In this document: positions 33,947-44,730 of the stretch, one piece after another
Numbering within the stretch: position 1 is the stretch's first letter
Layout of the letters: each line of letters begins with the position of its first letter
Source of the DNA: Gordonia bronchialis DSM 43247
GTDB lineage: Bacteria; Actinomycetota; Actinomycetes; Mycobacteriales; Mycobacteriaceae
Length of the DNA: 64,000 nt
Assembly: GCF_000024785.1 (NCBI RefSeq)
Contig: NC_013441.1
Span: 1,674,001 to 1,738,000 of the forward strand
Direction: 5' to 3'
Program-made: the position numbers and the translations under genes
The notes under the pieces: generated by a model
The model's input: the letters and a program-made list of their open reading frames with translations, nothing else
Database searches by the model: none
What the model was told of the DNA's origin: nothing

Positions 33947-34307
33947 GTGCCTGCCCGCGAACGAGGATCCCTGGAGTGGGGTACCTACGGAGACTCGTTC
34001 GGCAATCGGCTGCGGACCATTCGGCGCGAACGTGGACTCTCCCAAGAGGAGTTGGCCCATCGATGCGGAATGCATCGGAACCAGATCTCACCTGGAACGC
34101 AACACCAGCAACCGTGAGCCGAAAATCGCCGACCCTCAGTTGTCGACGGTCTACCGGTTGGCCAAAGCGCTGCGGGTTCCGCCTGTCTACCTGCTCCCGG
34201 ACGCCGACAGTCAGGTGCATCGCAAATCGCCCGAGCAGGCAACTACAGCCGCCATGTCGCGCGTCGAACAGCATCTCGCGAGGCTGCTCGCCGAACTGCC
34301 GAACTAG
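33947..34307 (+). pseudogene. XRE-family regulator with frameshift in the HTH
   Basis: From GTG 33947 (GGGGAA upstream) the frame reads FGNRLRTIRRERGLSQEELAHRCGMHRNQIS, a classic XRE helix-turn-helix. It then shifts: the rest, LERNTSNREPKIADPQLSTVYRLAKALRVPPVYLLPDAD and on to LLAELPN-stop at 34307, lies one frame over. The usual IS-x-LERG spacing implies loss of two bases near 34090-34095. The un-shifted frame stops at 34117. Divergent from the helicase fragment and probably its former regulator. About 120 residues if intact. Confidence 0.7.
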
Positions 34308-34391
34308 CGGCACTTCAGGGGCCATCACCAGCACAGACGGCGTAAGCTCGGCCACGACCTGCCAGATTCACGTCGAGAAGGGAGGTGGCCG

Positions 34392-34601
34392 ATGACGGAT
34401 CAGTTGTGTGTAACTGTGGCTGACTACCCACAGCTTCGGCTGCTCGCCTGGCATCTTGGCGACGACAGCGTGCTCACCGAGCTCGACGCGCTTCATCTCT
34501 ACGAGCGCAACTGGCGTTTCGTCGGCGATCTCGAACGCCGTGAAGCCGAGTTCGTGCAGTACCTTGCCGATACGTACAGCTCGGGGCGGCTACTTGTTTG
34601 A
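34392..34601 (+). CDS. small partner of AbiEii-type toxin, putative antitoxin
   Basis: 69 residues from ATG 34392, preceded by a strong GGGAGGTGG. Sequence of the type PQLRLLAWHLGDDSVLTELDALHLYERNWRFVGDLERREAEFVQYLADTY, mostly helical, with no HTH seen. It ends inside the start of the nucleotidyltransferase gene, an 8-base overlap if TTG 34594 is used. Position and coupling are as in type IV-like toxin-antitoxin pairs, but it is much shorter than the classic AbiEi antitoxin and I do not recognise its family. Confidence 0.65.
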   Translation: MTDQLCVTVADYPQLRLLAWHLGDDSVLTELDALHLYERNWRFVGDLERREAEFVQYLADTYSSGRLLV

Positions 34602-35277
34602 GCGATTGCAGCATCGCAGCATCGAGGATCTGCTCGTCGAGTTGGACGGTGAGCGTCTTCGCGCCGCGCACTGCTACTTTGGCGGTGGCACGGCGATGGT
34701 CATGAGGTTCGGCGAGTGGCGGGTGTCCTCTGACATTGACTTCATGGTCTCGGATTGGGCTGGTTACAAGGCGATTCGCGCGCAGATCGTCGAGCGCGGC
34801 ATTGGCGTTGTCGGTGCTCTCGACCCGCTTCGCGAGGTGATCGCCGACCGCTACGGGATTCGGACCCTCGTCACCTCTGGCACCGGTCCAATCAAGTTCG
34901 AGATCGTCCACGAGGGGCGGATCGCTTTCGACCCGCCATCTCAGGGCGATGAAGTGTGTGGGATCACCACCCTGTCGGTGGGCGACATGGTCGCGAGCAA
35001 GCTATTAGCCAATGATGACCGCTGGGCCGATCGGGCCTTGTTCAGTCGTGACGTCATCGACTTGGCAATGCTGCCCGCGGACGCCGCGCAATGGTCAGCC
35101 GGGCGCGGTAAGGCTGTCGGGGCCTACGGCCCGAGCGTCGACAAGAACCTCGCCCGCGCTGTCGATGATCTGCTCACTCGCTCGGAATGGCTCGCCACGT
35201 GCATGCGCGAACTGCAGATCGAGACAGTCACCGACGAGAACCTACGTGCACGCCTCGCCGATCTACGAGCCCGATGA
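34594..35277 (+). CDS. AbiEii/AbiGii-type nucleotidyltransferase, putative toxin
   Basis: About 227 residues from TTG 34594; there is no better start with a ribosome site, though the frame is open further upstream inside the small partner gene. The nucleotidyltransferase core is clear: CYFGGGTAMVMRFGEWRVSSDIDFMVSD (GG-x-n-DxD). A later stretch GITTLSVGDMVASKLLANDDRWADRALFSRDVIDLAML is typical of the AbiEii family. Such proteins act in abortive infection or toxin-antitoxin pairs by transferring nucleotides to RNA. Followed by a strong hairpin terminator. Confidence 0.8.
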   Translation: MFERLQHRSIEDLLVELDGERLRAAHCYFGGGTAMVMRFGEWRVSSDIDFMVSDWAGYKAIRAQIVERGIGVVGALDPLREVIADRYGIRTLVTSGTGPIKFEIVHEGRIAFDPPSQGDEVCGITTLSVGDMVASKLLANDDRWADRALFSRDVIDLAMLPADAAQWSAGRGKAVGAYGPSVDKNLARAVDDLLTRSEWLATCMRELQIETVTDENLRARLADLRAR

Positions 35278-35280
35278 CGA

Positions 35281-35316
35281 ACTCCGCCCCTCGCGATCCA
35301 TCGCGAGGGGCGGAGT
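35281..35316. terminator. bidirectional hairpin between AbiEii and greA
   Basis: 16-bp perfect stem (ACTCCGCCCCTCGCGA with its complement) and a 4-base loop TCCA, between convergent genes. No T-run follows, so termination strength is uncertain. Confidence 0.7.
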
Positions 35317-35335
35317 CATGGTCTACCGCCGAGGA

Positions 35336-35830
35336 TCAGCCGTGATAAGGCTCGGCGCTGACGAGGGTCACCTTGACGGTTGCGCCGGAGGGCACGCTGT
35401 ACTCGCGGGTCTCGCCGACCTTGGCGTCGATGAGTGCGGAACCGAGCGGCGAGCTGGGGGAGTAGGTCTCGAGGTCTCCGCCCTGGGCGCCCTCTTCGCG
35501 GGTGGCGATAAGGAAGGTCTCGGTGTCTTTCTCGTCACCGTCGTAGTAGACGGTCACGACTGAGCCGGGCAGCGCAACACCCGACTGGGTGGGCGCTTCA
35601 CCGACCTTGGCGTTGTTCAGCAGTTCCTGCAGCTGGCGGATGCGAGCCTCTTGCTGGCCCTGCTCCTCGCGTGCCGCGTGGTAGCCGCCGTTCTCCTTGA
35701 GGTCGCCTTCTTCGCGTCGCTCGTTGATCTCGGCAGCAATGACCGGACGGTTGGCGATCAAGGAATCGAGCTCGCCCTTGAGGCGGTCATGCGATTCTTG
35801 TGTCAGCCAGGTCACCTGGGTGTCGGTCAT
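35336..35830 (-). CDS. greA: transcription elongation factor GreA
   Basis: 164 residues. N-terminal coiled coil with the acidic tip ([37 protein letters not shown]) and C-terminal FKBP-like domain ([40 protein letters not shown]). It stimulates RNA cleavage by stalled RNA polymerase. Full length. The greA / DUF4307 / mca order matches mycobacteria, except for the transporter gene in between. Confidence 0.96.
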   Translation of the reverse strand: MTDTQVTWLTQESHDRLKGELDSLIANRPVIAAEINERREEGDLKENGGYHAAREEQGQQEARIRQLQELLNNAKVGEAPTQSGVALPGSVVTVYYDGDEKDTETFLIATREEGAQGGDLETYSPSSPLGSALIDAKVGETREYSVPSGATVKVTLVSAEPYHG

Positions 35831-35977
35831 CGGTCACTCCTTTGTGTTGTCCGCGCCCGGGCGCGTTCTCGACCCGGACATGTGGACTGCTCCCGCGCGC
35901 CTCACAGCGCGCTCTAAATGCAGCAACACGACCCCTCGCGGAGCCGTGTATCGAACCAGGATACCAGTCGCTGAGAG

Positions 35978-36751
35978 CTAAAGCACATCGCCGTCGGCGG
36001 CAGAGGCCGATCGGAGAGCTTCCTGATAGGAGGGCTCAGCACGTTTGAGCCGTCTGACGACGAAGTAGGTGATGGGCATCACGAGCAGCTCCACCAGCGT
36101 CTTCCAGAGGAAGCCGATCAGCGTGTAGTTGATGAAATCGCCCCAGGTGGAGATGCCGAGCGCCGAGGCCGCGATCGAGCAGAAGACCAGCGTGTCGGCG
36201 AATTCGCCGACCACCGTCGAGCCGATAAGGCGCGCCCACAGACGTCGCTCGCCGGCACGTTCCTTCATTTTGACCAGCACGAATGAGTTCAGGAACTCGC
36301 CGACGACGTAGCCGGCCAGACCGGCGAGCAGGAACTGCGGGACCACGCCGGCGACGCGTTCAAAGGCTTGTTGACCGTCGTAGAAATCGGCTGCCGGTAG
36401 GTGGATGGTCAGCCAGAAACACAGCGACGCCAGGATGAGCACCGCGAAACCGGCGTAGATGGTGCGGCGCATCGCGCGGAAGCCGTACACCTCACTGATC
36501 ACGTCGCCGAGAACGTAGGCGAGCGGGAAGAGGAAGAACGCGCCGTCGGTGACCAATCCGGTCATGTGGATCGGTCCGACGTCGAGATGCAGCCAGCTGT
36601 CGAACAGCACTACACCCTTGGTTCCGGTGACGTTGCTGATGAGCATCACGCCGACGAACAACGCGACCAGCAGCGGGTAGTACGGACTTGACACCGTGGC
36701 GAACACCGCGCGCGGACGAGCCTGTCCCGTGGTCGGCCGATCCGTCGTCAT
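35978..36751 (-). CDS. VUT-family queuosine precursor transporter
   Basis: 257 residues from ATG 36751, overlapping the upstream DUF4307 stop by 4 bases. Six or seven membrane helices and YhhQ-family motifs: [51 protein letters not shown], and [14 protein letters not shown]. YhhQ-type carriers import queuosine precursors; no queuosine gene is visible nearby. The rest of the block (greA, DUF4307, mca) is conserved, so this gene is an insertion relative to mycobacteria. Confidence 0.88.
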   Translation of the reverse strand: MTTDRPTTGQARPRAVFATVSSPYYPLLVALFVGVMLISNVTGTKGVVLFDSWLHLDVGPIHMTGLVTDGAFFLFPLAYVLGDVISEVYGFRAMRRTIYAGFAVLILASLCFWLTIHLPAADFYDGQQAFERVAGVVPQFLLAGLAGYVVGEFLNSFVLVKMKERAGERRLWARLIGSTVVGEFADTLVFCSIAASALGISTWGDFINYTLIGFLWKTLVELLVMPITYFVVRRLKRAEPSYQEALRSASAADGDVL

Positions 36752-37209
36752 CCGGTGGGTTCCCGCAGGTAGGCGGGCACGGTGACGGTGCAGCCGAAGA
36801 CCTCGCCGATGACCGGCGGCTGGGATGTCTTGACCAGGGCGCGGACGCCCTGCTGACGGTCGGGGCCGGCGGCGATCAGCACTTCTCGACGCCCGGTCTC
36901 GCTGCCGTCCTTGGATCGGCCGCGAACCACACAGACGGCGGGTTTGCTCGGATCGGACCGGGTCAGGGTGAACTGCACGGCCACGGTGGAGGAGTCGATG
37001 AGCTCGTAGCCGGTGCCCTCGCCCTTCACGTCCTCGTCGCCGAACTTCGTGTAGCCGAGCGCGGCGATCGCCACTCCGGCGACCACGACGAGCACCGACA
37101 GCCCGACGAACCATCGCCGCCGGCTGCGGGTGGACCCACGTTGCTCGGGATAGGTGGCGCGCGGACCGCTCTGCGGGCGCGGCGCGGTCCCCCCGTCCGA
37201 ACTGTTCAC
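36748..37209 (-). CDS. DUF4307 single-pass membrane protein
   Basis: 153 residues from ATG 37209. Arg-rich cytoplasmic N-terminus, one membrane helix (about 33-53), then an exported domain with [37 protein letters not shown], typical of DUF4307. Function unknown. It is transcribed divergently from mca across 48 bp, an arrangement conserved in mycobacteria. Confidence 0.85.
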   Translation of the reverse strand: MNSSDGGTAPRPQSGPRATYPEQRGSTRSRRRWFVGLSVLVVVAGVAIAALGYTKFGDEDVKGEGTGYELIDSSTVAVQFTLTRSDPSKPAVCVVRGRSKDGSETGRREVLIAAGPDRQQGVRALVKTSQPPVIGEVFGCTVTVPAYLREPTG

Positions 37210-37257
37210 GGGTCAATACCTACCATGGGTGGAGTAGCGATCCGAAGGCGAGGAACC

Positions 37258-38157
37258 GTGACCGAATCCCAACCAGGCGGCGCCGGGGCCGGTGCATTCC
37301 GTCTGATGGCGGTCCATGCCCACCCCGACGACGAGTCCAGCAAGGGTGCGGCGACGTCGGCCCGGTATGCGGCCGAGGGCAACGAGGTGTTGATCGTCAC
37401 ACTCACCGGGGGCGAGCGTGGCGACATCCTGAATCCGGCGATGGACCGGCCCGGAATCAAAGAGCGCATGCCGGAGGTCCGGCGTGAGGAGATGGCCAAG
37501 GCCGCGGCTGCGCTCGGCGTACAGCAGACCTGGCTGGGTTTCGTCGACTCGGGCCTGCCCGAAGGCGATCCGTTGCCCCCGCTGCCGGAGGGGTCGTTCG
37601 CGACCATCCCGCTCGAGGTCGCCACCGAAGCCCTGGTCAAGGTGGTCCGCGAGTTCCGACCGCACGTGATGATCACCTACGACGAGCGTGGTGGGTATCC
37701 GCATCCGGACCACATCCGCTGCCATGAGGTGTCCGTCGCCGCCTACGAGCAGTCCGGTGATCCAGAGGCCTTCCCCGACGCGGGCGAACCCTGGACCGTC
37801 TCGAAGTTGTATTACACGCACGGCTTCATCCGCGACCGCATGGTGCTGTTCTCCGACGAGTTCGCGCGGCACGGTCAGGAGAGCCCGTTCACCGAATGGC
37901 TCAGCAAGTGGGACCCGAGCCGCGGCGACCTGATGGGCCGCGTCACCACGCAGGTGGAGTGCGGAAAGTACTTCCCGCAGCGTGACGACGCCCTCCGCGC
38001 GCACGCCACCCAGATCGATCCGAACGGGGTGTTCTTCGCGGTGCCGCTGGAATGGCAGCAACGGCTGTGGCCGACCGAGGAGTTCGAGCTCGCGCAGACG
38101 CGCGTGAAGACATCGATCCCCGAAACAGACCTCTTCGCCGGGATCGAGCAGCCATGA
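37258..38157 (+). CDS. mca: mycothiol S-conjugate amidase
   Basis: 299 residues from GTG 37258. LmbE/PIG-L-like zinc amidase with [15 protein letters not shown] (HPDDE metal site) and [15 protein letters not shown] (third metal ligand). Length and the C-terminal region ([26 protein letters not shown]) match Mca rather than the MshB deacetylase. It cleaves mycothiol S-conjugates during detoxification and marks the organism as a mycothiol producer. It overlaps the next gene by 4 bases (ATGA). Confidence 0.94.
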   Translation: MTESQPGGAGAGAFRLMAVHAHPDDESSKGAATSARYAAEGNEVLIVTLTGGERGDILNPAMDRPGIKERMPEVRREEMAKAAAALGVQQTWLGFVDSGLPEGDPLPPLPEGSFATIPLEVATEALVKVVREFRPHVMITYDERGGYPHPDHIRCHEVSVAAYEQSGDPEAFPDAGEPWTVSKLYYTHGFIRDRMVLFSDEFARHGQESPFTEWLSKWDPSRGDLMGRVTTQVECGKYFPQRDDALRAHATQIDPNGVFFAVPLEWQQRLWPTEEFELAQTRVKTSIPETDLFAGIEQP

Positions 38158-38409
38158 ACCTCATGATCTTGGCCGCGCAGCAGCAGCCGCAGGGACCCGA
38201 GTTCGGCAAGGCGTCGCCGCTCGGGTTGCTCATCATCATCGTGCTGCTGATCGCCACCGCATTTCTGATCTGGTCGATGAACCGGCAGCTGAAGAAGCTG
38301 CCGAAGACCTTCGACGCCGAACATCCCGAGGCCGACCAGGCCTTCGACGAGGGCACGGACGCACCGGCGACAACAGACTCGGCGACAACGGAATCGGGGG
38401 TCGCCACCG

Positions 38410-38435
<26 letters not shown>
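38154..38435 (+). CDS. small membrane protein downstream of mca
   Basis: 93 residues. One membrane helix (about 23-42: [17 protein letters not shown]), a short basic stretch [12 protein letters not shown], and an acidic, Thr/Ala-rich tail. The same small gene follows mca in mycobacteria. Start ATG 38154 overlaps the mca stop. Function unknown; it overlaps the start of the DUF255 gene. Confidence 0.8.
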
Positions 38436-40500
<2,065 letters not shown>

Positions 40501-41064
40501 TCCGGCGATCACCGGCCACGTCGGCGAGCATCGCGGTGCCGGCCGGCCGTAGGTCGACGTTGGCGCCGAAGGCGATCGGCCACCCCAGGAACCGGCAGAT
40601 GAACGAGCGGGAGAAATGCCCGTGCGACACGATGACCACATCGTGATCGGCCAGGTGTCCCGCGACCATCGCGACCGCCATGTCGACGCGGCGGGTCATC
40701 GCGTCCACTGACTCGCCGTGCGGGGCACCGGAAGTCCAGATGGCCCAGTCCGGATCGTGGTCGGCGTGAATCTGGACGCGCGTCAGCCCTTCGAAATCGC
40801 CGTAGTCCCACTCGGCCACCCCCTCGGTGATCTCGTCGGCGCGGAGGCCGGCGAGGTCGGCCGTGCGCTGTGCCCGACGTCGCGGCGAGACGATGACGTA
40901 GGGATCGATCGGGCCGAGCCGGTCGAGGACCCCGTCGAGGGTGGCGGCGTCATGCTCGCCCTTGGCGGTGAGGTCGATGTCGGTGCGACCCGTGTGACGG
41001 TCGGTGAGCGACCACTCGGTTTGGCCGTGCCGGATGAGCAGGACCCGACGGTGGGTTCGGTCGG

Positions 41065-41880
41065 TCATCGTATGTCTCCTGTCGTTGCGACGGCATACCC
41101 GTCCTCGTACCCGAGAACCGCAGCGACACCCCGGATGTCGGGGTCGAGTGGATTGGGCCCGAAACCGGCTGCGGCGCGTTCCGACGGCCTGATGACGGTC
41201 GCGCGATCCAGCACGGCCGCCACCTCGGGAGCAGGTGCGCCGCCGAGGTTGGCCATCGGTGCGAGCACGAAGACGCGATCGGCGACGGCGGCGAGGTGGG
41301 CATTGGTCGCCGAGAGACTTCCGCCGTCGATGTAGTCGGCATCATCGACGTGGACGGCCGGCCAGACGCCGGGGACCGCGCAACTCGCGGCCACCGCGTC
41401 GACGATTCCGACGCCCGTCCCGCTGGTGAAGGCGACCAGTTCGCCATCGGCGCGCAATGCGGTCACCTGCAGATTCTCCGGCCATTGCTGGGAGGGCAAC
41501 CGGCTGGCCACCACCGCCCGGCGTGCGGCGGGGTCGGTCCGGGCGTATCGCTGCGACAGCTCGACGAGCCGACGCGCCTTGTCCGCGGCATCGGCGTCGC
41601 TCTCGTTGATCGCGACGATCCCGGTCATCACAGCGGTCAGATCGGAGCTGGGGGAGAGTTCGGTGTTGCGCCGAGTCGCGCGGACCATCACATCGAATTG
41701 CGTGACCGCCGAGCCGGATTGGAGAACCGCCGCACCGACGGCCGAGCCGGCCGAGGTGCCGATCACCGTGTCGGCGTCGGCGAGCGTCAGTGCCCCCGTC
41801 TCCTCGAGCGCGGCCAGCACACCGGTCAGCCAGCCGATACCGGCCAGACCGCCCCCGCCGAGCACCACTGTTGAGGACAT
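41065..41880 (-). CDS. patatin-like phospholipase
   Basis: 271 residues from ATG 41880. Oxyanion loop LGGGGLAGIGW, nucleophile motif VIGTSAGSAVGA (GxSxG) and the DGG of the Ser-Asp dyad (DYIDGGSLSATNAHLA). No signal peptide, so it acts in the cytosol or at the inner membrane face as a lipid acyl hydrolase. Co-transcribed with the histidine phosphatase downstream. Confidence 0.9.
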   Translation of the reverse strand: MSSTVVLGGGGLAGIGWLTGVLAALEETGALTLADADTVIGTSAGSAVGAAVLQSGSAVTQFDVMVRATRRNTELSPSSDLTAVMTGIVAINESDADAADKARRLVELSQRYARTDPAARRAVVASRLPSQQWPENLQVTALRADGELVAFTSGTGVGIVDAVAASCAVPGVWPAVHVDDADYIDGGSLSATNAHLAAVADRVFVLAPMANLGGAPAPEVAAVLDRATVIRPSERAAAGFGPNPLDPDIRGVAAVLGYEDGYAVATTGDIR

Positions 41881-41903
41881 GCGGCCAGCGTAGTCGTGGA
41901 GGT

Positions 41904-43946
41904 CTAGCGGCAGGCACCGGCGCGCAGCGTCTCCCCGAAACGCTCCGCCATCCAGTCGATCTCGTCGTGGGTGATCACCAGGGGCGGCGCCAGGCGCAAA
42001 GTGGAGCCGTGCGTGTCCTTGGCGAGCACGCCGTTCTCGGCCAGCCGCAGGCAGAACTGTTTGCCGGTGCCCAGGGTGGGGTCGAGGTCGATGCCCGCCC
42101 ACAGACCGAGCCCGCGGACCGCGGCGACGCCCTGCACGAGGAATTCGTGCAGCCGGGCGTGCATGTGGTCGCCGAGTTCGGTGGCGCGTGCCTGCCACGT
42201 CCCGTCGGCGAGCATGTCGACCACCGTGTGCCCGACGGCGGCGGCCAGGGGATTGCCGCCGAAGGTGGAGCCGTGCTGGCCGGGATGCAGGACACCGAGG
42301 ATGTCCCGGTCGGCGACCACCGCCGACACCGGCAGGATCCCGCCGCCGAGTGCCTTGCCCAGCGTGTACACGTCCGGGATCACGCCCCAGTGGTCGCAGG
42401 CGAACGTCGCTCCGGTGCGGCCGAGGCCGGACTGGATCTCGTCGGCGATCATCAGCACGTCGCGTTCGGTACAGAGCGCCCGCACACCGGGCAGATAGTC
42501 GTCGGGCGGCACGATGATGCCGGCCTCACCCTGAATGGGTTCGACGAGCACCGCGACCGTGTTCTCGTCCATGACCGCCGCGAGTGCAGGCAGGTCGCCG
42601 AACGGGACACGGACGAAACCTGGTGTGTACGGGCCGAATCCGGCGCGCGCCTCGTCGTCGTCGCTGAAGCTGATGATGGTGGTGGTGCGTCCGTGGAAGT
42701 TGCCGCCCGCGACGATGATTGTCGCCGCGCCGTCGGGAACACCCTTGACGTCGTAGCCCCATTTGCGGGCCACCTTGATCGCCGACTCCACCGCTTCGGC
42801 ACCGGTGTTCATCGGGAGCACCATCTGTTTGCCGCACAACTCGGCGAGGGCGGCGCAGAACGGTTCGAGTCGGTCCGAGCGGAAGGCACGGCTCGTCAGG
42901 GTCACGCGAGAGAGCTGATCGATTGCGGCGGCGACGATCCGCGGATGGCGATGGCCGAAATTGACCGCCGAGTACGCACCCAGGCAATCGAGGTAGCGGG
43001 CACCGTCGACGTCGGTGATCCAGGCGCCCTCGGCACTCGCCGCGGTCACGGGGAGCGGTGAGTAGTTGTGGGCGACATGCGGTTCGGTATCGACCATGGG
43101 CGTTGCACTCCTCAATTCCAGTGTGCAGCATTTGATGCCGCCGCCACCCTTGAGGAGCTCGGAGAGATCGAGCGTGATCAGTTCGAAACCCGCCTGACGC
43201 AGTTGCGATTCCAGATGCGGTGCCCGATCGGTCATCACGACGTGAGCGCCGTCGGAGACCAGGTTGAGTCCGAGCACCTCGGCGTCTTCGCGGGTGGCGA
43301 TGATCGCGCCGGGGTACAGCTCGGCAAGCAGTTGTTGTGACGCAGCAGAGAAGGCGTCGGGATAGTAGGCGATGGTGTGCTCGCCGAGGACGCCGAGCGC
43401 GGTGTCGAGGTGATAGAACCGTGGGTCCACCAGTTCCAAGGTGACCACGGGCAGACCGGTGATCGCGGCGATTTCGGCGTGGGTGTCCCGATGGGTACGA
43501 AACCCGCTGCCGGCCAAGATGCGATCACCGACGACGAGGAGATCACCCTCGCCCTCGCCGAGGCCGTCGGTGCGCCGCACGGGGCCGAATCCGGCGCGGG
43601 AAAACCAGGCGGCGTAGTGGTCGCTCTCGGCTGCGCGCTCGGGGAAGGTGAACCGCGCGGCGATGGCGCGGCCGTTCACCACGAGCCCGCCGTTGGCGGC
43701 GTAGACCATGTCCGGCAGTCCCGGTTGCGGCTCGACGAGATGCACCCGGTGACCCAGACGTTCGTAGGTGGCCCGCAGCGTGTTCCACTGCGCGACGGCG
43801 CGAACGGTGTCCACCGGGACACCCGGGTCCATCCACGGGTTGATGGCGTAGGTCACCGTGAAGAACGTCGGCGGGGTCATGGCATAGCTGCGTACCCGCG
43901 GGACTCGGGTGGTGGGCGCGACGAAGGACGGGCTGGTCAGCGTCAT
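41904..43946 (-). CDS. rocD: fused dimethylargininase-ornithine aminotransferase
   Basis: 680 residues from ATG 43946. N-terminal half (about 1-280): amidinotransferase-fold dimethylarginine/arginine hydrolase, with VYAANGGLVVNGR, HLDTALGVL (His) and the catalytic Cys in GGGGIKCCTLELR. C-terminal half (about 290-680): PLP-dependent ornithine-oxo-acid aminotransferase, with LPMNTGAEAVESAIKVARKWG, MIADEIQSGLGRTG and the PLP Lys in YTLGKALGGGILPVSAV. The junction (ELRSATPMVDTEPHVAHNY) is in frame without a stop. In mycobacteria these are separate neighbouring genes. The product would link arginine-derivative hydrolysis to ornithine catabolism; divergent lrp gene suggests substrate control. Confidence 0.88.
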   Translation of the reverse strand: MTLTSPSFVAPTTRVPRVRSYAMTPPTFFTVTYAINPWMDPGVPVDTVRAVAQWNTLRATYERLGHRVHLVEPQPGLPDMVYAANGGLVVNGRAIAARFTFPERAAESDHYAAWFSRAGFGPVRRTDGLGEGEGDLLVVGDRILAGSGFRTHRDTHAEIAAITGLPVVTLELVDPRFYHLDTALGVLGEHTIAYYPDAFSAASQQLLAELYPGAIIATREDAEVLGLNLVSDGAHVVMTDRAPHLESQLRQAGFELITLDLSELLKGGGGIKCCTLELRSATPMVDTEPHVAHNYSPLPVTAASAEGAWITDVDGARYLDCLGAYSAVNFGHRHPRIVAAAIDQLSRVTLTSRAFRSDRLEPFCAALAELCGKQMVLPMNTGAEAVESAIKVARKWGYDVKGVPDGAATIIVAGGNFHGRTTTIISFSDDDEARAGFGPYTPGFVRVPFGDLPALAAVMDENTVAVLVEPIQGEAGIIVPPDDYLPGVRALCTERDVLMIADEIQSGLGRTGATFACDHWGVIPDVYTLGKALGGGILPVSAVVADRDILGVLHPGQHGSTFGGNPLAAAVGHTVVDMLADGTWQARATELGDHMHARLHEFLVQGVAAVRGLGLWAGIDLDPTLGTGKQFCLRLAENGVLAKDTHGSTLRLAPPLVITHDEIDWMAERFGETLRAGACR

Positions 43947-44043
43947 CTTTCGAGCGTATTCTCGGCATCTGGCGCAATCAATCGCCAAAGATTGCCTGAT
44001 TGAGCAATAGGTCGATGGTCAACCGAGTCTCGGAGGGGATCTA
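43947..44043. promoter_or_regulatory. rocD/lrp divergent control region
   Basis: 97 bp between the divergent rocD fusion and Lrp genes, notably AT-richer than its surroundings. It has repeated ATTG/CAAT elements (CAATCAATCG near 43976, ATTGCC and ATTGAGCAAT near 43992-44009) that would suit an Lrp/AsnC-type dimer. Inference from composition and layout. Confidence 0.45.
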
Positions 44044-44490
44044 TTGCGTGAACTTGACGAACTCGACGAGAAGGTGGTGTCCTGCCTGACGCGTGACGCG
44101 CGCGCGACCTACGCGCAGATCGGCGACGAGGTGGGACTCTCGGCGCCCGCGGTGAAACGGCGGGTGGACCGGTTGGTCTCCGACGGCATCATCAAGGGAT
44201 TCACCGCGGTCATCGATCCCGTTGCGCTGCAATGGAATACCGAGGCCTACGTGCAGGTGTTCTGCCGTGGCAACATCTCGCCCGAGTCGCTCGCCGCGGC
44301 GTGGGAACCCATTCCCGAGGTGGTGAGTGCGGCCACCATCACCGGTACGGCCGACGCGATCCTGCGCATCATGGCCCGGGACGTGCGGCATCTGGAGGAG
44401 GCGCTCGAACGCATCCGGCAGGCGAGTCCCGTCGACCGGACCGAGTCGATCATCGTGCTGAGTCAGTTGATCGACCGAGGGCACCCGTGA
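44044..44490 (+). CDS. Lrp/AsnC-family regulator
   Basis: 148 residues from TTG 44044 with GGAGGGG upstream; no ATG or GTG in frame fits better. N-terminal HTH (LDELDEKVVSCLTRDARATYAQIGDEVGLSAPAVKRRVDRL) and C-terminal RAM ligand domain (EAYVQVFCRGNISPESLAAAWEPIPEVVSAATITGTADAILRI). Divergent from the dimethylargininase-ornithine aminotransferase gene, as in other actinobacteria where a Lrp protein governs rocD; ornithine or arginine is the likely effector (inference). Confidence 0.9.
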   Translation: MRELDELDEKVVSCLTRDARATYAQIGDEVGLSAPAVKRRVDRLVSDGIIKGFTAVIDPVALQWNTEAYVQVFCRGNISPESLAAAWEPIPEVVSAATITGTADAILRIMARDVRHLEEALERIRQASPVDRTESIIVLSQLIDRGHP

Positions 44491-44523
44491 GGCATCCCGC
44501 GAACCTGTGTTAGCCTGGTCGCC

Positions 44524-44592
44524 GTGATCAGCACCGTGCGCGCGTATTGGCGCTTTATCGAGGCTCCGGGTGAGCCTGCGATGAAGCGCTGA
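44524..44592 (+). CDS. aromatic leader peptide of the DAHP synthase attenuator
   Basis: 22 codons from GTG 44524 to TGA 44590: MISTVRAYWRFIEAPGEPAM and two more residues. Tyr (44545), Trp (44548) and Phe (44554) codons fall within a 12-base stretch, which is far from chance for a gene that makes the first intermediate of all three amino acids. It ends about 140 bp before the DAHP synthase start and just ahead of an intrinsic terminator. I read it as a ribosome-sensing leader peptide. Confidence 0.72.
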   Translation: MISTVRAYWRFIEAPGEPAMKR

Positions 44593-44651
44593 TTGCTGCA
44601 CGCAAACACACAACCCGGAGCCCGAGCAGTGACCGTCAGGTCGCTGCTTTT
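44562..44651 (+). promoter_or_regulatory. ribosome-mediated attenuator upstream of DAHP synthase
   Basis: Stem A: GGCTCCGGGT (44562-44571) pairs perfectly with ACCCGGAGCC (44613-44622). Terminator: AGCAGTGACC (44625-44634), loop GTCA, GGTCGCTGCT (44639-44648), a 10-bp stem with one G-U, followed by TTTTG. A candidate antiterminator is ATTGCT (44592-44597) pairing with AGCAGT (44625-44630). A ribosome finishing at the leader stop (44590) would cover ATTGCT and let the terminator form; one stalled at the Tyr/Trp/Phe codons would not. A further segment, GGGCTCCG (44662-44669), can pair with CGGAGCCC (44616-44623). Pairings are seen; the mechanism is inferred. Confidence 0.68.
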
Positions 44652-44730
44652 GTCATTTCAGGGGCTCCGACCGCACCGGCCGTGCCCCGCCAACCACCAA
44701 CATGGGCGTGACCACGAAAGGCACAGTGAC

